From: Burkholderiales bacterium
Lineage (GTDB): Bacteria > Pseudomonadota > Gammaproteobacteria > Burkholderiales > Burkholderiaceae_C
NCBI GenBank assembly: GCA_947462175.1
Contig: CANHOE010000109.1
Span: 1 to 8,117, forward strand
Reading direction: 5' to 3'
DNA length: 8,117 nucleotides
Positions 1-6,617 of this stretch are shown here, one piece after another (within the stretch, counting starts at the first letter, position 1; each line of letters opens with the position of its first letter). The notes under the pieces are model-generated. The model was not told the origin of the DNA and did no database searches. It saw only the letters and a program-made list of their open reading frames with translations. The position numbers and the translations under genes are program-made.

Positions 1-73
1 GGATGTGTTGGGGGAAGGATTTGAACATTGGTGCGACGCTGACCAGCCGCCTCAAAAATGCGCCCTCGAAGAT

Positions 74-89
74 AGCAGAAAACATGCCT
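74..89 (-). promoter_or_regulatory. Predicted sigma-54 (-24/-12) promoter, leftward
   Basis: Read on the minus strand, 89 to 74 is AGGCATGTTTTCTGCT. It has the invariant GG and GC of RpoN promoters with 10 bases between them and matches most of the consensus TGGCACG-N4-TTGCW (mismatches at the first T, at the sixth base, and at the first T of TTGC). With GG at 88-87 and GC at 76-75, transcription would begin near 63 and leave the window leftward, giving a leader of at least 63 nt. The gene served is not in the window. Given the NtrC-type sites upstream, a nitrogen-assimilation gene such as glnA or a PII/ammonium-transporter operon would fit, but this is inference. Confidence 0.55.
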
Positions 90-191
90 GTGGCCGACGT
101 CGCGGCGGGATCAAACACCCCCTTCAGCCATCGTCGACGCACCAGACCGCGGCGCAGGCGTGATGGTTGAATTGCCTCTATCGAATCTTTG

Positions 192-208
192 TGCACCTAC
201 ATGGTGCT
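192..208. promoter_or_regulatory. Predicted NtrC (NR-I) enhancer site
   Basis: The sequence TGCACC-TACAT-GGTGCT is a two-fold symmetric site that matches the known NtrC consensus TGCACC-N5-GGTGCA at 11 of 12 defined positions. A second GGTGCA half-site lies at 226-231, with its centre about 23 bp away (roughly two helical turns). Further GGTGC/GCACC half-sites occur at 30-34 and 139-143. The palindrome centre is about 138 bp upstream of the predicted leftward sigma-54 start at about 63, which is the usual distance for an NtrC enhancer. Binding is inferred from the sequence only. Confidence 0.6.
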
Positions 209-225
209 CTCGGAGAATTCATTTT

Positions 226-231
226 GGTGCA
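226..231. promoter_or_regulatory. Possible second NtrC half-site
   Basis: GGTGCA preceded by TTTT forms one good half of an NtrC site; the other half (GAATTC at 215-220) does not match. NtrC usually binds enhancers as pairs of dimers, often one strong and one weak site, so this may be the weak partner of the site at 192-208. Alone it would not be significant. Confidence 0.35.
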
Positions 232-243
232 TCTTGAGGCTCG

Positions 244-1059
244 TCAACGCACCAGTTCTGGGCCTAGTCGCGCGCCCTTCTCAAGCAGGCCTTGCATCAA
301 AGCCGCGTAAGCGGGCACCACCGCGACGATGTCGCCCTTGACGCCCAACTCGATGTGCGCGCCCCACTCTGGATGGTCGACGCTGGGCAAGCTGAATACC
401 TTCACGCCAGGATGATGGATTTCGACGAATTCCATCAACGGCGTCAGCGTGGCCTCCATTGCGCCCATGACGATGACGGACTGCTCGCGCTGACCCTGTG
501 CGCACTGCAGGTGCGCACAGTGCTCATCGAGCACCCATTCGATCATTGGCCAGGCCATGACCGGAAAACCCGGCACGAAGTAGACGGCGCCCGCTGAAGC
601 GTCTGCCGAACCCAAGAAGAAACCGGCAATCTTGTTGTACGGGTTCGGGATGATCCCGGCCCCCTGTGGAAACATCGCCATGTTCAGACGATGCAGGTTG
701 TCTGCGCGATCGGGCTCGAACAGCACGCCTTTCTCGGCGGCGACATCTTGCATGCGCTCGATGATGAGGTCGCGTGCAACCGGATGCATCGCGAGCGGCA
801 CGCCCAGGGCACTCGCGGCGCATTGCCGAGTGTGGTCGTCCGGCGTCGCCCCGATGCCGCCACAGGAAAACACGATGTCACCGCTGGCCAACGCGTCCTT
901 CAGATCCGCGGTGATTCGCGCCGGATCATCGCCGACATAACGCACCCAGGCCAGCGACAGGCCGCGCGCGGCCAGCAGTTCGATCACCTTCGGCACGTGC
1001 TTGTCGGCGCGCTTGCCCGACAGAATCTCATCGCCGATGATCAACAGTCCGAATGCCAT
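244..1059 (-). CDS. CinA-like MoCF (molybdopterin-binding) domain protein
   Basis: A 271-residue protein with a MoaB/MogA/CinA-type molybdopterin-binding (MoCF) fold. Visible signatures are the N-terminal IIGDEILSGKR (7-17), GGIGATPDDHT (67-77), which is the conserved GG-G-T--D-T loop of the family, and a later conserved segment MFPQGAGIIPNP (129-140). The sequence stops after the MoCF and linker parts; the C-terminal CinA nicotinamide-mononucleotide amidase domain is absent, so pyrazinamidase/NMN-deamidase activity should not be assumed. Databases often name such proteins 'competence/damage-inducible protein A', but a role in competence is not shown by the sequence. The CinA N-terminal domain is known as an ADP-ribose/CoA pyrophosphatase-type module in some bacteria, which could apply here. 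The ATG at 1059 has only a weak Shine-Dalgarno sequence. The gene begins 10 bases after the EI24-like gene ends, so coupled expression is likely. It is the last gene before the predicted nitrogen-control region. Confidence 0.88.
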   Translation of the reverse strand: MAFGLLIIGDEILSGKRADKHVPKVIELLAARGLSLAWVRYVGDDPARITADLKDALASGDIVFSCGGIGATPDDHTRQCAASALGVPLAMHPVARDLIIERMQDVAAEKGVLFEPDRADNLHRLNMAMFPQGAGIIPNPYNKIAGFFLGSADASAGAVYFVPGFPVMAWPMIEWVLDEHCAHLQCAQGQREQSVIVMGAMEATLTPLMEFVEIHHPGVKVFSLPSVDHPEWGAHIELGVKGDIVAVVPAYAALMQGLLEKGARLGPELVR

Positions 1060-1069
1060 CGCGTCGCAG

Positions 1070-1957
1070 TCAGATCGGTGGAGGAAGCAACAGCCCTGTC
1101 ATTGCTGCAGGATCGATGACTGCCGATGGCACCGCCGGCGCTGCGGGCCCGGGTGCCGCTGCGCGCTCGGCGCGCAGTGACTGCAACGCGTACAGGGCGT
1201 AGTGCGAAAACCAGAGTGCCGAGAACGCGAACACCAGCGTATAGATCCAGATTGCGGCCGGCACCAGCACCGGTGCGAGCGCCAAAAAGAGGACGCCGGA
1301 GGCCCACAACAGCGAGGGCGCTGCGCCCAGGTAGCCAGTCAGCACGCCCATGCCAAGGAGGGCACCGCGGTGCCGGCGGATAATTTCTCGCCTCTCTTCC
1401 TTGGTCGCGTGCTCGGCCAGCACGTCGTAGGTCATCACCTTGTAGGTCAGCCAGCCCCAGATCAGCGGCGGCAGGACCAGTACCAGGGGTGGCACGAACC
1501 ACAGAGGAATCGACAGCACCAGGGCAACGAGCGCCACCAGCGTCGCGCCCAATGAGGCAAATACACCTGCAGTGGTCGACCCGCCGTGCCGCCGATCGAG
1601 TGCTGGAAAACGGCGCTCGGCCACCAGATTCAGCATCGACGGCGTCATCAGGACGGCAACGACCAGCAATGAAACGATGACGATCACTGGAATCGCCAGG
1701 AACACGATCAGCAAGGGCGCGAGCAAGGCCTTAAGACCGCCGATGCCGATGCCGTCGAACCAGACCAGCACCGAGGTCAGCCAGACTTGCGATTCCACGC
1801 CCGCTCGCACCCATGCGAGCGTGGCATCCCACATGAAATAGCCCAAGCCGAGCGCGACCGCGACCATCAACACCAGCGGCATCAGCGACAGAGCAATCAC
1901 ACGCGGATGAAGGCAGTACGCCGCAGCACGCCAGAACGAATCGATCAGCAATCTCAT
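1070..1957 (-). CDS. EI24-domain (CysZ-like) integral membrane protein
   Basis: A 295-residue, very hydrophobic protein of the EI24 family (etoposide-induced 2.4 / CysZ-like). The N-terminus MRLLIDSFWRA-AYCLHPRV is characteristic of the betaproteobacterial members. Hydrophobic segments lie at about 19-43, 72-105 (probably a helical hairpin), 131-152, 154-172 and 205-250. Between them is a conserved polar loop, YKVMTYDVLAEHATKEERR (172-190), the part most typical of the family. The last 35 residues are a low-complexity Ala/Pro tail, likely cytoplasmic. CysZ is a sulfate permease, but transport by this protein is not established and no substrate can be read from the sequence. The start at 1957 is supported by family-like N-terminal residues, though no strong ribosome binding site precedes it. 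It lies 55 bases after the AIM24-family gene and 10 bases before the CinA-like gene, all in the same direction. Confidence 0.88.
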   Translation of the reverse strand: MRLLIDSFWRAAAYCLHPRVIALSLMPLVLMVAVALGLGYFMWDATLAWVRAGVESQVWLTSVLVWFDGIGIGGLKALLAPLLIVFLAIPVIVIVSLLVVAVLMTPSMLNLVAERRFPALDRRHGGSTTAGVFASLGATLVALVALVLSIPLWFVPPLVLVLPPLIWGWLTYKVMTYDVLAEHATKEERREIIRRHRGALLGMGVLTGYLGAAPSLLWASGVLFLALAPVLVPAAIWIYTLVFAFSALWFSHYALYALQSLRAERAAAPGPAAPAVPSAVIDPAAMTGLLLPPPI

Positions 1958-2012
1958 GCGGTGCAGGATACGTCAGCGGATGGGCGCCATTGGCCGATGC
2001 CTGCTTGCCCGT

Positions 2013-2828
2013 TTACTCGTCGTCGCCGCCGAAGATCGAGCCACCGAGCAGGCCCCCGCCCAGCACACCGCCGAGCAGCGAACCTTCCTCGCGCGAGCCA
2101 CCTCGCTGAGGCGCCGAAGCGAATACGCGCGAAGCCAGCCGCGAGAACGGCAGGCTCTGCAACCAGACGGTACCCGGCCCGGTGACCTTGGCGAAGAACA
2201 GGCCTTCGCCGCCGAACAAGGCGGTCTTGATTTTGCCAACGTACTGGATCTCGAAGTTCACATTGGGCGTGAACGCAACCACGCAGCCGGTGTCGATCAG
2301 CAGCGTCTGCCCGGGCTGCAACTCACGCTTGATGCAGGTGCCCCCGGCGTGCACGAAGGCCAGGCCATCGCCTTCGAGCTTCTGCATGATGAAACCCTCG
2401 CCGCCGAAGAAGCCGACCGACATCTTCTGCTGCAGGTAGATGCCGAGAGACACCCCCTTTGCCGCGCAAAGGAAGGCGTCCTTCTGGCAGATCAACATCC
2501 CGCCGAGTTGGCGCAAATCCATCGGAAGGATCTTGCCCGGGTAAGGCGCCGCGAAAGCGATGCGCGACTTGCTGTGCGCCTGGTTTGTGTAGATCGTGGT
2601 GAACAGCGACTCGCCTGTCACCAAGCGCTTGCCGGCACCCAGCAGCTTGTTGAACAGACCGCCGGTGCTGGCCGAGCCGTCGCCGAACACCGTGTCCATG
2701 GCGATACCGGCGTCCATGAACATCATGCTGCCGGCTTCGCCCACTGCCGCCTCGCCCGGATCAAGTTCGACCTCGACGAACTGCATTTCCGAACCCTTGA
2801 TCTCGAAATCCACCACATCCATCGCCAT
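2013..2828 (-). CDS. AIM24 / TIGR00266 family protein
   Basis: A 271-residue protein of the AIM24 (TIGR00266) family, a tubby-like beta-fold group found in many bacteria and related to the yeast mitochondrial protein AIM24. Its biochemical function is unknown. Typical parts are the N-terminal DFEIKGSEMQFVEVELDPGE (7-26), GEAGSMMFMD (30-39), the FGGEGFIMQKLEGDG block (141-155) and its pseudo-repeat FGGEGLFFAKVTGPG (205-219). There is no signal peptide or transmembrane helix. The last 20 or so residues (from about 249) form a Gly/Leu-rich tail ending GGDDE, often seen in this family. The reading frame is open much further upstream (to 3104), but I chose the ATG at 2828: AGGAG sits 8 bases before it, the family alignment begins here, and the upstream translation is not protein-like. 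A second in-frame ATG lies two codons later. It is the first gene of the leftward AIM24-EI24-CinA group. Confidence 0.9.
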   Translation of the reverse strand: MAMDVVDFEIKGSEMQFVEVELDPGEAAVGEAGSMMFMDAGIAMDTVFGDGSASTGGLFNKLLGAGKRLVTGESLFTTIYTNQAHSKSRIAFAAPYPGKILPMDLRQLGGMLICQKDAFLCAAKGVSLGIYLQQKMSVGFFGGEGFIMQKLEGDGLAFVHAGGTCIKRELQPGQTLLIDTGCVVAFTPNVNFEIQYVGKIKTALFGGEGLFFAKVTGPGTVWLQSLPFSRLASRVFASAPQRGGSREEGSLLGGVLGGGLLGGSIFGGDDE

Positions 2829-3075
2829 GCTGCGCACTCCTGATTGAATCGACGGCGGGGATGTTATCGCCGCAACAGTGACCCTGGGCAGCACAGCTGG
2901 CTGTTCGCAAGTGGGTCCGAGCAGCCCAGAGGGTTCGAATGGCCTGTCGTGTAGCGCGGAGGTGCGCACCGGCAGCCGGTCGCGGATTGCCCGAGGGACT
3001 TTCTTCAGCCGGTCGGCGCCCGGCCGCAACGCCACAGTATCCGCACGTGCAGGGTCGCCGCGGCGGAACGCGCAC
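2829..3075. other. Stretch without a recognisable gene
   Basis: About 250 bases between the AIM24-family start and the first protein-like part of the decayed plus-strand reading frame. Reading frames are open here on both strands, but their translations are rich in Arg, Ala, Ser and Gly with no family resemblance, as expected by chance at high GC. The stretch should contain the promoter for the leftward AIM24 group. GATAAC on the minus strand about 30 bases before the Shine-Dalgarno site could be a -10 box, but I see no convincing -35 partner. Confidence 0.5.
2837..2841 (-). promoter_or_regulatory. Shine-Dalgarno site fixing the AIM24-family start
   Basis: AGGAG on the minus strand, 8 bases before the ATG at 2828. 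It is the clearest ribosome binding site in this gene group, and it is the reason for rejecting the longer upstream reading frame. Confidence 0.75.
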
Positions 3076-3240
3076 ACAGCCAAAGTCCGAGACGGCGCAG
3101 GCAACCAGCTCGATCAGGACGGCAAGCGCGCCATTCGCAGCGCAGGCCAGGGCCGCTCGGGGCAGATCTACGGCCTGGCCCACGAAACCGTCTTCATCGA
3201 CTGGGACACGGCCGGCCTGCCAAGACAGGCCGCCTCGGCC
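3076..3240 (+). pseudogene. Possible 5' remnant with two short repeat-like units
   Basis: In the same frame as the PliI-like fragment downstream, this segment translates to a more protein-like sequence than its surroundings: VRDGAGNQLDQDGK followed by IRSAGQGRSGQIYG, then ETVFIDWDTAGLP. The two 14-residue units are loosely similar, (V/I)R(D/S)--G----GQ, which recalls Gly-rich beta-hairpin repeats of secreted proteins. There is no ATG in this frame, no signal peptide and no ribosome binding site, so it is not an intact gene start. It may be the decayed N-terminal part of the PliI-like gene, a remnant of a different gene, or chance. Support is weak. Confidence 0.25.
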
Positions 3241-3788
3241 CCCTCGGCAGCGGCAAACGCCAGACCGCCAGTTGCCGTGCCGCCACCCATTCCATTCGAT
3301 CAAACGTTCGAGTCGCAGGGCATCGGCTTTCGGGTCACGAGCGCCAACATCGGCCCTCGCAGCAAGCTGAAGATTGCGCCACGCAGCCTGAGCCTCGACA
3401 ACACACCGATCGTGCAGTCGATCGAAGGCCCGATCGTTCGAGCCGAGGTGACCGCCGCAATGCAGAAGGATCGGCAGAGATCTACACCTACATCACGTCG
3501 GCAGTCACCATATCCCGTGGGTCACTCATCGCCTACAGCACCAATCGCCGCAAAGCGCTGAAAGATATTCAGATGCCAGCAGAACCGCAGGCCTTGAGCC
3601 CCGCGAACGGCTATCGCGGTCACGACGAGTTTGCCGTTGTCGAGAACACGCTCGTCCGGCGCTTCCCGTCCGACAAGGACGGCGACACCGATGGCGCTCC
3701 CACGGGCGGCATGCGTCAGTTTCAGTTCACGCTGAGAAAGGGCGAGGCCAGCGCGGTGCTTCAGCTCGACCGGGTCGATAGCTACTGA
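3241..3788 (+). pseudogene. Frameshifted PliI-like lysozyme-inhibitor family gene
   Basis: Two plus-strand frames together give one conserved domain. The first frame reads from IPFDQTFESQGIGFRVTSAN (from 3289) through LKIAPRSLSLDNTPI to GPIVRAEVT. The frame +2 relative to it then continues NAEGSAEIYTYITSA, GSLIAYSTNRRKALKDI and GYRGHDEFAVVENTLVRRFP, and ends PTGGMRQFQFTL...LDRVDSY at 3788. I recognise this as the periplasmic inhibitor of I-type lysozyme (PliI-like) pattern, where intact proteins read roughly AEV-DLNADGSPEIYVY across the junction. Adding one base within 3451-3458 restores T-D-R-N-A-E-G-S, so a single-base deletion explains the break. There is no ATG in the first frame and no export signal, so the 5' end also seems lost. 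In the loop where I recall a conserved SGSYG, this copy reads VTISRG, losing the tyrosine. A sequencing error could explain the frameshift but not the missing start. Intact homologues would be exported and protect the wall from host lysozyme. Confidence 0.65.
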
Positions 3789-3831
3789 TTTCTGTGAAAC
3801 GCAGCACCACTCACTGAGCCCGTGTCGCGGT

Positions 3832-4278
3832 TCAATCGCCGCCAGGCCCCCTCACCCGCAGACCCTCACCGGCGCCGCGCGTCAGGTACTTGAAGCTGCC
3901 CGTGGCGTGCGCGACCAGGGCACCGGCTTCGTCGAACAGCGACGCTTCGCAAAAGGCCAGCGCAATGGTGCGTGTCAGTACGCGAGCGCGCGCGGTCAGG
4001 CGGCCGGTGCCGGGGCGCATGAAGCTGGTCTTCATTTCGATGGTGACCACGCCGCGGCCCGGTGCGTTTGCCGTGGCGTCCGCCGGTGCATCGGCACTCC
4101 GAGCCGCGTGCGCCATCGCCACATCCAGCAGCGTCATCGTGACACCACCATGTGCCATGCTCAGCGAGTTGTGCTGGTCGGCCCGCAAGTTCAGCGCGAT
4201 CTCGGCCTCGCCATCCTGCATGCGCAGCAGTTCGAAGCCCATGGCTCGGACGAAGGGAATTTGCAGCGGGAAGTCCAT
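3832..4278 (-). CDS. PaaI-like hotdog-fold acyl-CoA thioesterase
   Basis: A 148-residue single-domain hotdog thioesterase of the PaaI/YigI group, which hydrolyses acyl-CoA thioesters in the cytoplasm. Family marks are NSLSMAHGGVTMTLLDVAMA (37-56), with the HGG turn at 43-45 before the central helix and a candidate catalytic Asp at 52; VTIEMKTSFMRPG (78-90), the central strand; and VAHATGSFKY (122-131), the last strand. A 14-residue Ala/Pro/Asp-rich loop (about 62-75) is longer than in many relatives. The start at 4278 is preceded by AGGGAG with a 7-base gap, lying inside the end of the M3 peptidase gene. Only two bases separate the two genes, so translational coupling is likely. The substrate cannot be told from sequence; co-location with an acyl-CoA ligase in the same block suggests fatty or aromatic acyl-CoA. 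It converges with the decayed PliI-like gene across 43 bases that hold no clear terminator hairpin. Confidence 0.88.
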   Translation of the reverse strand: MDFPLQIPFVRAMGFELLRMQDGEAEIALNLRADQHNSLSMAHGGVTMTLLDVAMAHAARSADAPADATANAPGRGVVTIEMKTSFMRPGTGRLTARARVLTRTIALAFCEASLFDEAGALVAHATGSFKYLTRGAGEGLRVRGPGGD

Positions 4279-4280
4279 CG

Positions 4281-6314
4281 TCAGTCTCCCTGTGTCAGCG
4301 CCTTGAAGAAGGCCCGGCTGTCATTCGGGCGGCCCAGAAAGCGTTGCAGCAATTCGCCCGGCGCGACCTGTCCACCGTTCTGCAGCACTGTGGCTCGATA
4401 GCGCTGGCCGACGACGGGGCTCAATCGGTCGGCGGCAAACGCGGTGCGCAGGTCCTCAGCGAGCACCAGGCTCCATAGATAGCCGTAGTAGCCGGCTGCA
4501 TAGCCGCCAGCGATGTGCTCAAAGCCAGCCGGGAACATCGAGCCTGGCACATGGCCGAGGGCTGTGGCGCCTTCCATCTGAGCCCACAGCGCCAGCGGGT
4601 CTGCTGGTTCTCGGCCGTGCAGGGCCAGATCGTAGCTGGCATACAAATACTGGCGAGAAAACTGAATGCCCTTGCCAAAGTCGCGCGCAGCCCGCGCCTG
4701 AGCGAGCAGTGGTGGCGGTACCGGCTCGCAGCTTGGACAGACCTCGCCGAACAACGCCAGCACCTGCGGGTCGTAGACCCAGTCCTCCAGCATCTGTGAC
4801 GGCGCCTCGACAAAATCCAGTTGCACGTTGGTACCGCCCTGCCCCGCGTAACGCGTCCTCGAGAGCAAGGCATGCAGGCCGTGACCCAACTCGTGCAGCA
4901 GCGTTTCCAGCTCGTCGAGGGTCAGGCCCTGGCGGCTGACGTTGACCACGAGTGCTGCAGCCGGCAGACGGTCGGCCCACGTCGATACATTGCGAAAGCT
5001 CCACAGCGCCGCATGGTTGAACTTGTCCGCGCGCGGGTAGAGGTCAACGAACAGCGTGCCCAGCAGTTCCTTGCTGTCGTTGTTGGTGATGGTGTAGGCG
5101 CGTGCCTCCGGATGCCACAGCGATTGCGGGGTCGCCGACGGCGCGAAGGTGATGCCGAACAGCCGTTCGGCCACGCGGAACAAGAAGCGCAGGCTGGGCT
5201 CGGGCGGGAAGTAGCGCCGGAACTGCTCCTGGTCGACCGCGTAGGTGGCGCGGCGCACGCGCTCCGAATAGAACGCCGTGTCCCAGCGAAACAGCACGGT
5301 CTGGTCGACGGCCTGATTCAGATGCCGCGCCTTCTCGGCACGCAACTCCTCCAGATCGGCGAGCTCGCGCGCACTGACGGCCTCTTTCACGGTGGAGAGA
5401 AAAGTTTGCACCTCGGCCTCGCTGTGAGCCATCCGGTGGCGAAGCACGAAGTCGGCATACGAGGCATGGCCGAACAGCTGCGCCATCTCGCGGCGTCGCT
5501 GCGCCAGGATGGCGAGCGTGTCGAGGTTGGCAGCTCCGCCCAATGACAGGTAGGCGCGCCACACACGCTCGCGCGTGGCAGGGCGCGTAGCGTTCTCGAG
5601 CACCGGAAACACCGTGGCCTGTTCCAGGCCCAGGCGGTAGCGGCCCCTCGTATCGCGCGGGGCCGCCTTCAACACGCCAGCGGGGACACCGGCCAGTTCA
5701 TGCCGGGTGAACCAGAGTTGGGTGCGGTCTTCGCGGATGCGACGTTCGAATGCCTGGGTCAGCGCGGTCAACTCATCGTTGAGTTCACGCACCCTCAGTT
5801 GCTGGCCCGGCGCCAGCGCCACGCCGGCGTCTTCGAAGTTGTCGAGGGTATCGCGCCAAAAGCGGCGATCGATCTCATCGGCAGGTTGCACTTGCTTGAG
5901 GCGCAGATACAGCGCGGCGTTCTGCCAGAAACGGGACGAATAAGCCTGGTAGTCGCGGTCACAGGCGTCCGCCGCGTCGCGGACGGACTTGCTCGGGCTC
6001 ACCGCCACCAGCAGCCCCAGAGGGCCCAGGGTGTCCTCGGTGCGGCGCGTCATCGCATCTAAACCTGCCAGCAGCGCCGACCCCGAGAGTTCGCTGCCTT
6101 GCGCCAGTTGCGTCTCGGTGCGACTGAGATCCGCCAGCAGCGTCTTGCACTGCGCGGCGATGGTGGCCGGGCTACGAGGGAGTGGAAAAACGTAGGGCGA
6201 GCCGCCCGAGACGGCGGCGGATGCGGCCACGGGCTGCGCGGCTGGCGTGCCTCCCGCCGCAAACACTGCCCACCAGACGACGCACAGCGACCGGCAAGAC
6301 CGCCAAAGGCTCAA
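4281..6314 (-). CDS. Exported M3-family zinc oligopeptidase
   Basis: A 677-residue M3A (thimet oligopeptidase/OpdA-type) metallopeptidase that would cleave short peptides. The zinc site is complete: HELGH at 474-478, with the third ligand Glu503 in DFVEAPSQ exactly 25 residues after the second His, as in the family. The substrate-binding His/Tyr region is also present: FEHIAGGYAAGYYGY with His600, Tyr605, Tyr609 and Tyr612, positions that coincide with the numbering I recall for thimet oligopeptidase. The N-terminus looks like a Sec signal peptide: two Arg within the first 8 residues, hydrophobic core LCVVWWAVFAA, and a likely cut after about residue 26 (TPAA). It therefore probably acts in the periplasm, whereas the best-known relatives are cytoplasmic. 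The start codon is TTG at 6314, overlapping the Dabb stop as TTGA, with GGGAAGG 7 bases upstream. No ATG is available nearby that would keep the signal peptide. Confidence 0.92.
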   Translation of the reverse strand: MSLWRSCRSLCVVWWAVFAAGGTPAAQPVAASAAVSGGSPYVFPLPRSPATIAAQCKTLLADLSRTETQLAQGSELSGSALLAGLDAMTRRTEDTLGPLGLLVAVSPSKSVRDAADACDRDYQAYSSRFWQNAALYLRLKQVQPADEIDRRFWRDTLDNFEDAGVALAPGQQLRVRELNDELTALTQAFERRIREDRTQLWFTRHELAGVPAGVLKAAPRDTRGRYRLGLEQATVFPVLENATRPATRERVWRAYLSLGGAANLDTLAILAQRRREMAQLFGHASYADFVLRHRMAHSEAEVQTFLSTVKEAVSARELADLEELRAEKARHLNQAVDQTVLFRWDTAFYSERVRRATYAVDQEQFRRYFPPEPSLRFLFRVAERLFGITFAPSATPQSLWHPEARAYTITNNDSKELLGTLFVDLYPRADKFNHAALWSFRNVSTWADRLPAAALVVNVSRQGLTLDELETLLHELGHGLHALLSRTRYAGQGGTNVQLDFVEAPSQMLEDWVYDPQVLALFGEVCPSCEPVPPPLLAQARAARDFGKGIQFSRQYLYASYDLALHGREPADPLALWAQMEGATALGHVPGSMFPAGFEHIAGGYAAGYYGYLWSLVLAEDLRTAFAADRLSPVVGQRYRATVLQNGGQVAPGELLQRFLGRPNDSRAFFKALTQGD

Positions 6315-6613
6315 GCAGCGGCCTTCCCAGGCGCGAAAGTGTGGTCCACCACATGCCGGCCGGAACGCATCTTGCCCAGTTCAGCGGCAACAGCCTTGTG
6401 CCGCGGGTGGTTCTGGTAGGCATCGAGTTGCTGCGCGTCGGTGAAGGTCGAGACCAGCACGACATCCGCACTGGCTTCGAGCCCGGGCTCGCGGATACCG
6501 ACGTCGAATTCGACGGTGCCGGGCACGAGGCTGGCGCAAGACTCGAGCAGCGCCTTGAAGCGCGGCGCGTCCGCGGGGTTGTTCAGCGTCCACAGGACGA
6601 TGTGGCGAATCAT
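6311..6613 (-). CDS. Dabb (stress-responsive A/B barrel) domain protein
   Basis: A 100-residue protein that is almost entirely one Dabb ferredoxin-like domain. Signs are the N-terminal strand MIRHIVLWTL, the PGTVEFDVG strand after the first helix (31-39), ADVVLVSTFTDAQQLDAYQ (49-67), HPRHKAVA (69-76) and the final strand RHVVDHTF (86-93). Domains of this kind usually dimerise into a beta-barrel; some members are enzymes (for example polyketide cyclases), but most bacterial single-domain members have no assigned function. AGAGGA lies 8 bases before the ATG at 6613, inside the end of the small membrane protein gene. The downstream peptidase start overlaps its stop codon, so this gene is firmly embedded in the operon. 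Confidence 0.9.
   Translation of the reverse strand: MIRHIVLWTLNNPADAPRFKALLESCASLVPGTVEFDVGIREPGLEASADVVLVSTFTDAQQLDAYQNHPRHKAVAAELGKMRSGRHVVDHTFAPGKAAA
6322..6328 (-). promoter_or_regulatory. Shine-Dalgarno site for the TTG start of the M3 peptidase
   Basis: GGGAAGG on the minus strand, 7 bases before the TTG at 6314-6312, inside the last codons of the Dabb gene. It supports the unusual TTG start, which overlaps the Dabb stop codon (TTGA) and implies coupled translation. Confidence 0.6.
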
Positions 6614-6617
6614 GGTG

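Noticed and set aside
2..165. Rightward open frame from the left edge to a stop near 163 (about 53 codons)
   Set aside because: It could be the end of a gene entering from the left, but the translation shows no family features and would overlap the sigma-54 element; kept only as a caution.
1..197. Leftward open frame starting at GTG 197 (about 65 codons, open to the edge), including MFSAIFEGAF
   Set aside because: No ribosome binding site or recognisable family, and it would run through the predicted sigma-54 promoter. An open frame of this length is common by chance at this GC content.
1956..2843. 295-codon plus-strand open frame opposite the AIM24-family gene
   Set aside because: The opposite strand encodes a clear AIM24-family protein. 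The plus-strand translation is rich in Arg, His, Glu and Ala with no family features, the usual high-GC shadow.
2829..3104. 92-codon N-terminal extension of the AIM24-family reading frame
   Set aside because: The translation upstream of 2828 is not protein-like, the family begins at the ATG at 2828, and a good AGGAG lies just before that ATG.
3789..3831. Possible bidirectional terminator between the PliI-like remnant and the thioesterase
   Set aside because: Only a trivial TTTC/GAAA stem with a 3-base loop is visible; there is no GC-rich hairpin or U-tract.
4821..5546. 241-codon plus-strand open frame inside the M3 peptidase gene
   Set aside because: It lies entirely antisense to a peptidase with a complete zinc site; its composition is that of a codon-position shadow, with no ribosome binding site.
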